From assembly GCA_900545935.1 (NCBI GenBank), contig URAP01000001.1, forward strand, positions 83,197 through 147,196: a stretch of 64,000 bases of DNA. Reading direction: 5' to 3'. How positions within the stretch are numbered: position 1 is the stretch's first letter; each line of letters begins with the position of its first letter. The position numbers were made by a program, and so were the translations under genes. Below, one piece after another: positions 1 to 9,900 of this stretch. Source of the DNA: an uncultured Eubacteriales bacterium. Its GTDB lineage: Bacteria; Bacillota; Clostridia; Oscillospirales; CAG-272. The notes under the pieces were generated by a model. The model did not search any database. It saw nothing but the letters and a program-made list of their open reading frames with translations, and had not been told where the DNA came from.

Positions 1-276
1 TTCGACAGCCGCTCTTGCGCCGAGATAGGAGCCGCCGATACCGATAACGACAAAAACGTCGCAGTTGGCTCTGATATACTCAGCAGCCTTCTTGATACGG
101 TCAAACTCTTCTCTGTCATAGTTGAGGGGGAGATCTCTCCAACCGAGATAATCACTGCCATCGCCGCTGCCGGTCATCACCTTTTCAAATGCTGACTCAG
201 CCTCGGCTCTCATCGAGGCAAGAGCCTCGTCGGAAATAAAATTGTCTGCGTATTTTGTACTTAATTTTACTGCCAT
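1..276 (-). CDS. pgi: Glucose-6-phosphate isomerase, N-terminal part (cut by window edge)
   Basis: The first 92 codons of a gene that runs off the left edge. It should encode the cytoplasmic enzyme that interconverts glucose-6-phosphate and fructose-6-phosphate in glycolysis and gluconeogenesis. The visible protein contains an [14 protein letters not shown] helix followed by the strand-loop [15 protein letters not shown] (residues about 76-90), which is highly typical of Firmicute Pgi sugar-phosphate-binding regions. The ATG at 276 follows a GAAGGT-type ribosome site and lies about 35 bases downstream of a good promoter. The active-site Glu and Lys/His residues lie outside the window, so activity cannot be judged. 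Confidence 0.9.
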   Translation of the reverse strand, partial: MAVKLSTKYADNFISDEALASMRAEAESAFEKVMTGSGDGSDYLGWRDLPLNYDREEFDRIKKAAEYIRANCDVFVVIGIGGSYLGARAAVE

Positions 277-310
277 ACCTTCGCCTTTTCTTTACACTTT
301 TTATGATTAC

Positions 311-339
311 ATTATACACGCAATTTTATTTTCTTGCAA
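311..339 (-). promoter_or_regulatory. Sigma-A promoter for pgi
   Basis: On the minus strand the -35 box TTGCAA (339-334) and the -10 box TATAAT (316-311) are 17 bases apart. Transcription would start near 304 and run into pgi. It shows that pgi is not simply read from the carboxypeptidase gene upstream. Confidence 0.75.
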
Positions 340-358
340 TAGATATTTACTATTTTTT

Positions 359-1519
359 TTAATTCATCAAAAACTTTAACATTATCTGCGTAAAAACATC
401 AAAAAACGACGCTGCTACGATGCTTCCCGAGGCAGTAATATCGCTCTCTCCGATGATATTTCCTTCTGCCGAGTATATCGCTCGACCGATGACCTGCCCT
501 GTCTCTACCGGTGCATCGAGATATTCCGGCAGCTCGTACTCGGTAGTTATCCTGCCGTCCTGCCCTTTTTCTATAACGCGTATAAACTGCTGTGTCAGAG
601 GTGTAACGCTGCCGCCGAGCGAGCCGTGTACCGGTATCGGATCGAGCTGCGTGCTATCGCTGCGGAACAGCGCCTTGCTCGCAAATCCGATATCGAGCAG
701 CTTCTTAGCCGAGGTATTTCTCGCGTCACGGCTGCTTGCCCCCATGATAACAGCAATCAGATGAAGCTCGCCTCGCTTAGCGGTCGCGCTCATGCAAAAG
801 CCCGCCTTAGAGGTCGAACCCGTTTTCAGCCCTGTAGCACCGTCATAGAAACGGACAAGGCGATTGGTATTCGTCAGGGTAAATGCGCCGTCGCGTATAG
901 AATCCATCCATGTGGAGCTGAATTCGAGTATCTTGTCGTGCCGCATCAGCTGAGCAGACATTATCGCGATATCGCGCGCACTCGTAACGTGATTCACTGT
1001 TGTGTCGTCAAGTCCGGTAGCGTTTTCAAAATGCGTCGAATTCATTTCGAGCTCCGCCGCTCGCTCGTTCATCCTTGCAACAAAGGCCTCCTCGCTCCCG
1101 CATACATATTCGGCAAGCGCAACGGCGGCATCATTCGCCGAGGATATCACGGTGCATTTAATAAGTGTTTCTACGCTCATCTGCTCGCCCGAAGAGAGAA
1201 AGACCTGAGAACCGCCCATTCCGGCAGCTTTTTCGCTCACCGACACATTGTCCTCGAGTGATATGCTGCCGCCGTCGACCGCCTCCATTACAAGCAGCAG
1301 CGTCATTATCTTAGTGACCGACGCGGGCGGCAGACTTTCGTCCGCATTCATCTCGTACAGCACCTCGCCGGTCTCAGCCTCCATAAGCAGCGCGCTCTTT
1401 GCATCGAGCTCGCCGGGATCAAGCGCCGCAACCGGCAAAATCGTCGTAAGCATAAGCAGTGCCGCAAGCAGACACGCCTGTATTCGGTGCCGAGTAAATA
1501 CAGCCTTCATTATATTCAC
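359..1519 (-). CDS. Serine-type D-Ala-D-Ala carboxypeptidase (PBP5/DacF-like)
   Basis: An exported penicillin-binding protein of 386 residues, the usual length for the DacF/PBP5 family. It removes the terminal D-Ala from peptidoglycan pentapeptides outside the membrane. A signal peptide is visible (positively charged start, hydrophobic stretch to about residue 31, AALD cleavage region). The three active-site motifs are complete: SVTK at 67-70 with nucleophile Ser67, SAN at 127-129, and KTG at 232-234. The C-terminal part after about residue 280 fits the PBP5 beta domain, and the last ~20 residues are amphipathic/hydrophobic, as in the membrane anchor of this family. The GTG start at 1519 has AGAGGA about six bases upstream; an ATG three codons later has poorer spacing. 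The gene stands alone between folD and pgi. Confidence 0.92.
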   Translation of the reverse strand: MNIMKAVFTRHRIQACLLAALLMLTTILPVAALDPGELDAKSALLMEAETGEVLYEMNADESLPPASVTKIMTLLLVMEAVDGGSISLEDNVSVSEKAAGMGGSQVFLSSGEQMSVETLIKCTVISSANDAAVALAEYVCGSEEAFVARMNERAAELEMNSTHFENATGLDDTTVNHVTSARDIAIMSAQLMRHDKILEFSSTWMDSIRDGAFTLTNTNRLVRFYDGATGLKTGSTSKAGFCMSATAKRGELHLIAVIMGASSRDARNTSAKKLLDIGFASKALFRSDSTQLDPIPVHGSLGGSVTPLTQQFIRVIEKGQDGRITTEYELPEYLDAPVETGQVIGRAIYSAEGNIIGESDITASGSIVAASFFDVFTQIMLKFLMN

Positions 1520-1705
1520 CGTTTCCTCTCATATTTTTTGCCGTGAGTTACGGCAGCATAAATTACGCTGTAATATTTTATTCCGTACAGGTCGAAACTA
1601 TTACACAGAGCAAAGATCATTTCCGAGAGATTAACAAGCGAGGTGTAAGGATGCGCCGCTGCAAGCGGCGAGCATCACAGCGGTGCATGCTTTTCAAAGA
1701 TCGGC

Positions 1706-1728
1706 ATAAAAAACCGCCGCACGGCGGT
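1706..1728 (-). terminator. Intrinsic terminator of the lgt-folD transcript
   Basis: On the minus strand ACCGCCG-TG-CGGCGGT is followed directly by TTTTTT. It lies about 85 bases after the folD stop. The rest of the 1520-1811 gap holds the leader of the carboxypeptidase gene; I see no convincing consensus promoter there. Confidence 0.85.
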
Positions 1729-1811
1729 CGTATCACCTTTCCATGCGACGATCGTTATTTTATTTTTTTCTTTTTCCGTATGATAATAATTGAGTAGATT
1801 TATATAAAAAA

Positions 1812-2699
1812 TCACTTTTTTCCGCGAAGCCGTGCTGCGGTAAGAGTATTGCGCAGCAGCATGGATATGGTCATAGGACCTACACCGCCGGGAACGGGAG
1901 TTATCTTTGATGCGACAGGAGCGACCGAGTCGAAATCAACATCACCGCAGAGCTTTCCGTTCTCGTCGCGATTCATACCGACGTCTATAACGACGGCACC
2001 CGGCTTTATCATATCTCCGGTAATGAGCTTTGCACGTCCGACGGCGGCAACTACGATATCCGCCTCGCGGCAGAGCGCGGGAAGATCGCGCGAGCGCGAG
2101 TGCGCTACCGTTATCGTTCCGCTCTTGTGCAGGAGCAGCATCGCCATCGGTTTGCCGACTATATTGCTGCGTCCGATAACAAGGCAGCGCTTGCCCTCGA
2201 TCTCGACTCCCGAGCGCTCGAGCAGCACCATGACCCCTGCTGGGGTACAGGGGAGCAGCTGTGCGTCTCCGAGCATTATATGACCGACATTTTCGGCGCG
2301 GAAAGCATCTACATCCTTTTCGGGTGAAACAGCGGCTATGACTGCGCCTTCGTCGATGCCGCTGCCGCCGTCGCGAACCGACGGGAGCGGAAGCTGCACG
2401 AGTATCCCGTCAACATCGGAATCCGCATTAAGATGCTCAATAAGCCGCAGCAGCTCCTCCTCGGTTGTCTCGGTGGGCAGACGGTACAGCAGCGAGGTCA
2501 TACCGACCTCGGCGCAGCCACGCTCTTTGTTTCGTACATAAACCTGAGATGCGGGGTCCTCTCCAACAATAATTACCGCAAGAGAGGGCTTGCGCTCCAT
2601 CGCGGCGACCTCTGTCGCTATCTCGGCGCGGTACTCTGCTGCAATGCGCTTACCGTCTATGATCTTGTTACCGTACTTCTCGTAAATATTCTCTGCCAT
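1812..2699 (-). CDS. folD: Bifunctional methylenetetrahydrofolate dehydrogenase/cyclohydrolase
   Basis: FolD interconverts 5,10-methylene-, methenyl- and 10-formyl-tetrahydrofolate in the cytoplasm, feeding purine, thymidylate and formyl-Met synthesis. The protein has 295 residues, normal for the family. The substrate motif YVRNK (Tyr54, catalytic Lys58) follows [11 protein letters not shown], the Rossmann segment [14 protein letters not shown] binds the nicotinamide nucleotide, and the C-terminal signature [13 protein letters not shown] is intact. AAAGGAG stands five bases before the ATG. It starts 18 bases after the lgt stop, so the two are cotranscribed; the pairing is probably not functional. 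A clear terminator follows. Confidence 0.96.
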   Translation of the reverse strand: MAENIYEKYGNKIIDGKRIAAEYRAEIATEVAAMERKPSLAVIIVGEDPASQVYVRNKERGCAEVGMTSLLYRLPTETTEEELLRLIEHLNADSDVDGILVQLPLPSVRDGGSGIDEGAVIAAVSPEKDVDAFRAENVGHIMLGDAQLLPCTPAGVMVLLERSGVEIEGKRCLVIGRSNIVGKPMAMLLLHKSGTITVAHSRSRDLPALCREADIVVAAVGRAKLITGDMIKPGAVVIDVGMNRDENGKLCGDVDFDSVAPVASKITPVPGGVGPMTISMLLRNTLTAARLRGKK

Positions 2700-2717
2700 T
2701 TTTGCTCCTTTTATGAT

Positions 2718-3725
2718 TTACTGCTTATCGATCGAGGCGCTTATATCGGTATCGTCGGCATCATCGGTTTCGCAGGACGCGCTCGCGTCGCTTTTCTTCG
2801 CATCTGCTCCGTCCGACTCCTCACTGCTCTTTTCGGTGCTCTCGCCGATCTTTTTCTCGGCGGAGGCGGTATCGGAGGCAGTCTGTGCAATCGCCGCAAC
2901 CGCCGCTGTCGAGCCGGAGGCGATAGCCCTATGCCTGAGCACGAGTAGGAATATAAGTGCAATGACAGCGCTGAGTGCGGCGAGTACCTGAGATACGCGT
3001 ATGCCGCTGTTTCCGATATAGAGGCTGTCGGTGCGCAGACCTTCGATAAATGTTCTGCCGATGCCGTACCAGATGATATACATCAGGGCTATCTCGCCGC
3101 CGAACTTTTTCTTTTTATACAGAATATTCAGAATAATAAAGCCGATAACGTTCCACAGCGATTCATACAGAAAGGTCGGATGCACATATATCGTGCTGTC
3201 GGAGTATGCATTTCTCAGTCCCATTCTCCACGGCAGATCGGTGACGCCGCCATGTGCCTCGCCGTTCATAAAGTTGCCCCATCTGCCGATGGCCTGAGCA
3301 AGCATAACACCGGGCAGGGTCGCATCGGTCACGCGCCCGAAGCTGAGCTTCTTTACCTTGGTGACTATAAAAGCGGCAAGTGCTCCACCGATCACCCCGC
3401 CGTATATGGCAAGCCCGCCTGAGCGGAGATTGATAAGATCATACAGCGAGCTTACGCCGCCGTGAAATGCGACATAGTAAAGCCGCGCGCCAACAACCCC
3501 GAATATTATAAGAAAGATGGCATAATCGAGCATATCGTCAAAGGAGATACCTTCGTTTTTCTTTGCTCTCCATGATGCATAGGCAAAAGCCGCGATCATG
3601 CCGAGCACTATAATAATGCCGTACCACGCTATGCTGATGCCGAAAACGGAAAACGCGACGCTGTTTACCGAGAACTCGCCTATTCCGAGCCCCGGAAATG
3701 AGATTATCGTCTCATGATTTATCAT
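2718..3725 (-). CDS. lgt: Prolipoprotein diacylglyceryl transferase
   Basis: Integral membrane enzyme that moves diacylglycerol from phosphatidylglycerol to the lipobox Cys of prelipoproteins. It would act on the two lipoproteins encoded in this window. Several membrane helices and the Lgt signature GRWGNFMNGEAHG (about residues 147-159) are present. I choose the ATG at 3725 because GGAG lies six bases upstream; the frame stays open to 3839, but that part overlaps the promoter and looks non-coding. The core ends near residue 265 and is followed by a tail of about 70 residues rich in Ala, Ser, Glu and Asp, which E. coli Lgt lacks. The tail is probably cytoplasmic and disordered; its role is unknown. 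Confidence 0.93.
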   Translation of the reverse strand: MINHETIISFPGLGIGEFSVNSVAFSVFGISIAWYGIIIVLGMIAAFAYASWRAKKNEGISFDDMLDYAIFLIIFGVVGARLYYVAFHGGVSSLYDLINLRSGGLAIYGGVIGGALAAFIVTKVKKLSFGRVTDATLPGVMLAQAIGRWGNFMNGEAHGGVTDLPWRMGLRNAYSDSTIYVHPTFLYESLWNVIGFIILNILYKKKKFGGEIALMYIIWYGIGRTFIEGLRTDSLYIGNSGIRVSQVLAALSAVIALIFLLVLRHRAIASGSTAAVAAIAQTASDTASAEKKIGESTEKSSEESDGADAKKSDASASCETDDADDTDISASIDKQ

Positions 3726-3779
3726 ATTGTACTCCATATTTTTATAAAAATCGATGCGCGCCCTCTCGGACACACACCG

Positions 3780-3808
3780 ATTATAGCACAAAACCGCAGT
3801 AATTTCAA
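3780..3808 (-). promoter_or_regulatory. Sigma-A promoter for lgt-folD
   Basis: Minus strand -35 TTGAAA (3808-3803) and -10 TATAAT (3785-3780) with a 17-base spacer, about 50 bases before the chosen lgt start. It supports the 3725 start, because the longer reading frame would begin upstream of the transcription start. Confidence 0.8.
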
Positions 3809-3930
3809 TAGTGCCGCAGTACTGTTTTTTGAATCGCACGTGAATATATCACGGTATCTGGCATATATTCCGCGCCGCCGAAACAGTTGAAGAAAATTTT
3901 GCCCGAGTACTCGAATCCGAGAAAAGTGCA

Positions 3931-6900
3931 TCAAGTGCCGAAATAATAGGTCAGCGTATGCTCTTTTCCGTCATACGGAAATCTTGCGGCTTTTTTATGC
4001 GTCGGCTCCGACGCGGGAATACCGGCGGATGTCCCGGAAACAAAGGTTATCCGATAAAACGTTGCTTTCCGCTCAATCTTCAGTTCAAGACGGTTCGGCA
4101 GCTCGGGGCAAGGTTCGAGCGTAAACGAATCGCCGCACTCTCTGTATCCGAGCATATCCTCGAGCAGCAGGCGGTAATACCACCCCGACGCTCCGGTATA
4201 CTGCGTCCATCCCGCCATGCCGCGCAGCTCCCCCGCCGTACATACATCGCCGGCTATAGCATAAGGCTCGCCGAGGTATATCTCGGTGCGGTGTGAGGAT
4301 GGATCAAGCGCTCGGACAAGTGCCATCCCCTCCTCTGCCGCTCCGCCGCGAATTAGCGCCCGTGCAAGCCATACCGCCGCATGCGTATACTGTCCTCCGT
4401 TCTCGCGCATTCCCTCTGGATAGCTGCAGATATAGCCCGGGTCGTGCCCATCGCTGCGTCGAAGCGGAGACGACAGCAGCGCCGCCGTTCCGACAGATCG
4501 ATCAAAAAGGCGCTGATATGCGAGCCGAACAGCGCCGCGCGCATAGCATAGCTCGTTCGATATGCTGTCGAGCACCTCGCTTGTCGGTTTACCGGAGGCA
4601 AGATATTTTTCGACATCCACACGCTCCGATGCGGCAAAATATGCCCAGCTCTGCGCAATACTGTCAAGCACCGGTTCACTGTCGTTCTCACATCCGAGCG
4701 GAACACCGTCACCGTAATACGCACGGATAAAATAACCGCCGCATCTGTGCCGCGGATCGAGCGTAGCCGCCGTCAGCTTTTTATACTGCGAAGCGAGAAA
4801 AGCTATATCGTCGTACTCTCCCATCCGTTCGCAGATCGGCAGCATTCTGCCGATGACCGTGCGCAAAAAGAAGCCGAGCCAAACGCTGACACCTCCGTTC
4901 CGACCGATGCCGCTCAGACCGTCGTTCCAGTCGCACGAGCCGATAAGCGGCAGGCCGTAAAGCCCGAGCCTTATCGTTCGCATGGCTCGCATGCAGTGCA
5001 GATAGATACTCTCGCGCTCCTCGGAAAATACCGCATCCTCATACCGATCGTCCTCGCGGTCGGCAAGCGGTGCGGAAACGAGATACGGGACGGGAACATC
5101 AAGAACGGCGGCATCGCCGGTCACCGAAATATAATCACCGATAATAAACGGCAGCCAAAAACGGTCGTCAGAGCAGCGGGTACGGACGCCGCGTATGGAG
5201 ATACCGCCGTGCGGCAGCGGAACATCATGCCACCAGTGCATAACATCACCCTCACGGTACTGACGCGATGCGCAGCGGATAATGTGACAGCGCGCAAGCC
5301 GCGTATCGGCATAAACAAGCGCTCCTGCATCCTGAAGCTGATCACGAAAACCGTAAGCTCCTCCCGGCTGTGCAAAACCGGTACGCCCGCGCATTCGGCT
5401 GTAATAGGTCTGATGCAGCAGAAACGACCCGAGGAGTGCGTCGATCTCGCCGAAGCAGCCGCGCATGCTTATGCCGCTGCCGATATCGCGTCTGTCAAAC
5501 ACATCACAGACAGCTCCCTCTCCCGAGTAGTGCTCTCGAAGATAACGCAGAAGCGGAAATGAGCCGAGCTCGGCAGCAGAGTGCGAACCGAGAGGAGTGG
5601 AAAATACGGTCAAGGCAAATACTCCCGGACACGGACGAAGCACGGCAACGGTGCGTCCCGCAAGCGCTCCGGCAAGCACGGTATATAGGTCACAGTCTGA
5701 CATATGCTCGTGCGCGACCGCACCCTCTCTGCCGCAGAGAGACAGGCGCAGCTCGCAGCGGTCTAAGCCGCTGATGCGGTAGAGCTTTACCGGCAGCCGC
5801 GCCTCACAGCAGATTTCAACCATCCAGTCGTGTCCGGGCAGACTTCCGCTGTATACGGCGCATGCACTGCGATAGCATACCTTCTCGGCACACAGCGACA
5901 GACTGTATGTCCTACCGTCTATCTCGGCAACGATATCCTCGCCGCGCAATCCGCCGGATTCGTCTCCGCTCCACGGAGTAACACGCAGCTCGCGGCTGTT
6001 TGAAAGCCAAGTAAACCCGAAGCTGCGGTCGGTCACAAGCGTACCGAGGCAGCAGCCGCCGAGCGGATATGACCACGGCACGGGAGAACTTTTTTTCCGC
6101 ATGTTAAAACCGCCGTCTGTACCGAACCGCCATCCGCTGTCCGGTGCGGCGACGGATGAGTTGTCGGCATATACCTCGACGTTTTCCCGGCGCTCGCTGT
6201 GCGGCAAAAATTCGGGTATTCGCTGAGCGGCGAGTCGTTCGGTCATTCCCGCTGCGGTATCGGAATCAGATACTGCGAGCGTAAATACCGAATAGAGTGA
6301 CAGCAGACGCTTAGCCGAATCATCTCCCGACTCGAGCGGTACAAGGTGAATCCCTGATTTTGCGCCTATAAGAAAATCCGCACCCGCAGCTTCGGCGGCG
6401 CGCAGCAGCATATCGCGTCTGCGGTCGTAGTACTCGCCGCTGCCCTCGTATGCAAACACAAGATCAAGCGAGAAGCCGTGCAGATAGAGTCGGACCGCAC
6501 ACTGCATGAGCTCGCGCAGTCCTCTGCCTGACTCTTCGCCGTCGCCGGAAAGAAAGAATACCCCTATCCGCACGTCGCCGGATATGCCGTATTTCCACAG
6601 CTCATTTATCGGATATGCGTCTCCGAGCCGTGCAGGCGGCTTTTCTCTGCCGTATACAGCTGCGGTCACGAGCTCCTCGAGGAGTCTGTCTCCGACTGTC
6701 GGCGACTTGTCGCGCATAGGCGGCAGCCGTCTGCCGAGAGTGTCGAGCAGACGACGCTTGCCCTCTATTGCCGTAACCGCCTGCTCCTCGCATCTGCCGA
6801 CTGCTATGATGAAAGCAAAGCTGCCTACGCTCTCGCAGCGCATGGCAAGCGAAGGAGAAATACATACCCCCTCACAGCCGCCGAGCTCTCGTCCGAGAAG

Positions 6901-9900
6901 CGCGGCAATATCGGAATCGGTATACCGCTCGGGAAACAATCCTCGCCGGCGCGTGGTGAAATCATCTATACGTCCGAATATCGGTGCGGCACACAGATAG
7001 ATATGCCCGCCGTTACGGTCGCTGCGCTCATATATCAGCATCTGTCTTGCTCTGTCAAAACGCGCCGAGAATCCGAGTCCTGCATAGGCAGGATGCGAAT
7101 TCCAGTTATCCTCTGATGTCAGCCGAGGCTCGAGATACAGCAGCGCCGAGCAATGCCGTTCTCCTGCTGTGCTGCCGAGCAGAAGAACGGTATTATCACT
7201 GCCGTCCGGTATCATTCTCAGCTTGTCTCCGGAGTCCGTTGTAAGCTCCGCGCTCTCGCCATCACAGTGCACGCTGCCGCACATTATCTGCGGAGCATCG
7301 CTCCCCGTGCGGAGTACTACACGCAGACAGCCGGTGCGTTCATCCTCCGGGCGAAGCATACTCTCGGTATCTATATCGACACCGCTTTTTTTCTCGTCCA
7401 TAATGCCGCTGTCCGCGCCGCCCGAAATTCGCGCAAGCGAAATATCGTTTCTCACCGATACGGTCCCGCACAAAGGAAGCCTGCCGTATCTTAGCTCGGC
7501 GCAGCCGTCGGAGCAGAGACAGATGTGCATGGCACCGTCCGAAACAAGCGATGCTCGGCGTATGCCGGCAGGCAGCTCGGGAAGACACTCCCTCGTTCTT
7601 GACCCCCGCCGCACACGAGTTTTTATGCTTTCAACGCGCGGCGCGAGACTTCCGACCGGTATGCGTTCGTCGGTGAGTGTCTCGGCGCAGGCAAGCTCGG
7701 GGATCCTGCTCATTCGTTCTCTGAAAATACCGCCGCTGCAAACATTGTCTATCGCCGCAAGGCTCATGCCCATATGATGCGACATATAGCTGCGCACTAC
7801 GGCATGACCGTCTCCGACACGCGACGGTGTAAGGTCGAGCGACTCATAAAAGCCGTATCTGCCGTACATTCCGTACTCGCGGAGCCGAGAGAGATTTTCG
7901 AGTGCCGCTCTGCGTGAGCACTGCATGACAAGGTACGATGAATAGGGAGAATAGACGCGCTCTCCGCCGCACGGACCGAGCGCAAGCGAGGAAACGCCGA
8001 TAGCCTTATAGCGATAGTTTCCGTCACGGTCGTAGGCGCAGTAGCAGCCCTCGCTCTTGCCCCACACACCGCGATATGCTCCGATCCGCTGTCCGCGCGC
8101 GCCGAAGCGCAGCGACTGACGCTCTGCGGTATCCTCGGCAGGCAGATAGTACAGCGTCGGCATAAAGTATTCAAATGCCGTGCCGCTCCACGACAGCATA
8201 CCCACGCCCGCATGGTTGCTTGCATATACTCTGCCGAGGTTCGACCATGCCTGAGGCGGCAGCTGTCCGAGCGCAACGGCTATATAGTACGAGGTTCGGC
8301 TCTCGCTCATATACAGATCGTAAAAGCCTCGGTCAAGCTCGCCGCTCGATGCATTTATGCCGGTATGCATCAGCCCGCGCTCGGGTGAATAGAACACCGA
8401 GAAATCCGCCCCACGGAACAGACGCTCGAGTGCTTCCCGCACCTCCGCAAGCCCCGGACACTCCGGAATGTACTCGTCAAGCGCTGAACACACCGCCATA
8501 AGCGATGCGACGAAATTTCCGCTGTCGACGGCGGAAACATACGGCGAAAGCACCGATGCTGTGCTGACCGAGTACCAGTTGTAAAGATGTCCGTGCCATC
8601 TCTCGAGGCGCACGAGAGTGTCGGCGGTCGCTCGCAGTCTGCGCTCGGTCTCGGCTGTTCCGATAAGTCCGAGATCCCGCGCGGCAATGACCGACATAAG
8701 ATACAGTCCGATATTTGTCGGAGAGGTACGGTCGGCAACACGTACCTCGCGCTGATACGATATATTGTCCGGCGGCAGATAGTTTTCCTCTGCCGTTACG
8801 GTGTCCTCAAAGAATCGCCAGATATCCGCAGCGTAGGTCAGCAGCTGTGCTCGCTCTTCGATGCTCGGAGCATCGCGGTGCTTGCCGTACGGCGTACCGA
8901 GCCGCCATGCAAGCGTCGGTGCGATGAACATCATAAGTCCAAACAGCCGCAGCATTGCCGAGCCGGTGAGCATAAAAGCAACGCCGAGCAGGACCGACGG
9001 CATCATACGGACGGTATAGTCTGTCAGCTGCCCGCTGTATCTGTCGCCCTCGGCAGCGGTTGTCCACTCGAGCATACGCCGATGCGAAACAAGCGTTCTC
9101 CACAGCGCACGAACAGCGGCATCACCCGCGCGCGCCGCCTGATATGCGAGCGTGCACACCGAATAGATCATCCTGCGCAGCTCAAGCATGACCGCACCGC
9201 GTATTCTTCCCGAGCGTACCGTAACTGCGCCGCCGTGTGCAAGAGCGGACGGCAGGCTCGCCATTCTGCCGAGCAGCGTTATTATGAACGGAAGGATAGC
9301 ATACGAGAGGGCGAGCGGAACAATAAGCATTGCTGCAGCGCCGCCCATAAAGGCAGACAAGATGACAAGAATTAGCGAAGCGAGCGGTGTCAGCGCATGG
9401 CGAACATTGTCGAGCAGCTTAAAGTGCGACAGCGCGTCCATATCCTCGCGTCTGCCCCAAAGCCATGCCTGAACATCTCCGCGAATCCAGCGGTGAGCGC
9501 GCGTCATAAATGAAACCGGATTTTTCGGTGTCGAATCGCTGAACCGACACTCACCGTCGATGGCACTGCGCAGGATTATGCCCTCGAGCAGATCGTGACT
9601 GAGAACCGTCTCCTCCGGAAAGCGATCGCAAAGCAGCTCGTTATAGGTATCAATATCTATTATTCCCTTGCCGCAGAAATTTCCCTCGTCATACATAGAC
9701 TGAAAGGTATCATATCCCGCGCTCGCATAGGTATCCGCGCCTCCGCCGCCCGAACACATTACCGCGAACGGGGTGACCGAGGCCGATCTTGTCGTCGTGA
9801 CCATTCTCGGTTGAATTATACCGTGCCCGCGTACGACATGTCCGTCCTCTATTATCGGATGTGCCGACGGATGCAGCATTGCGGTGATAAGTCGGTGTGC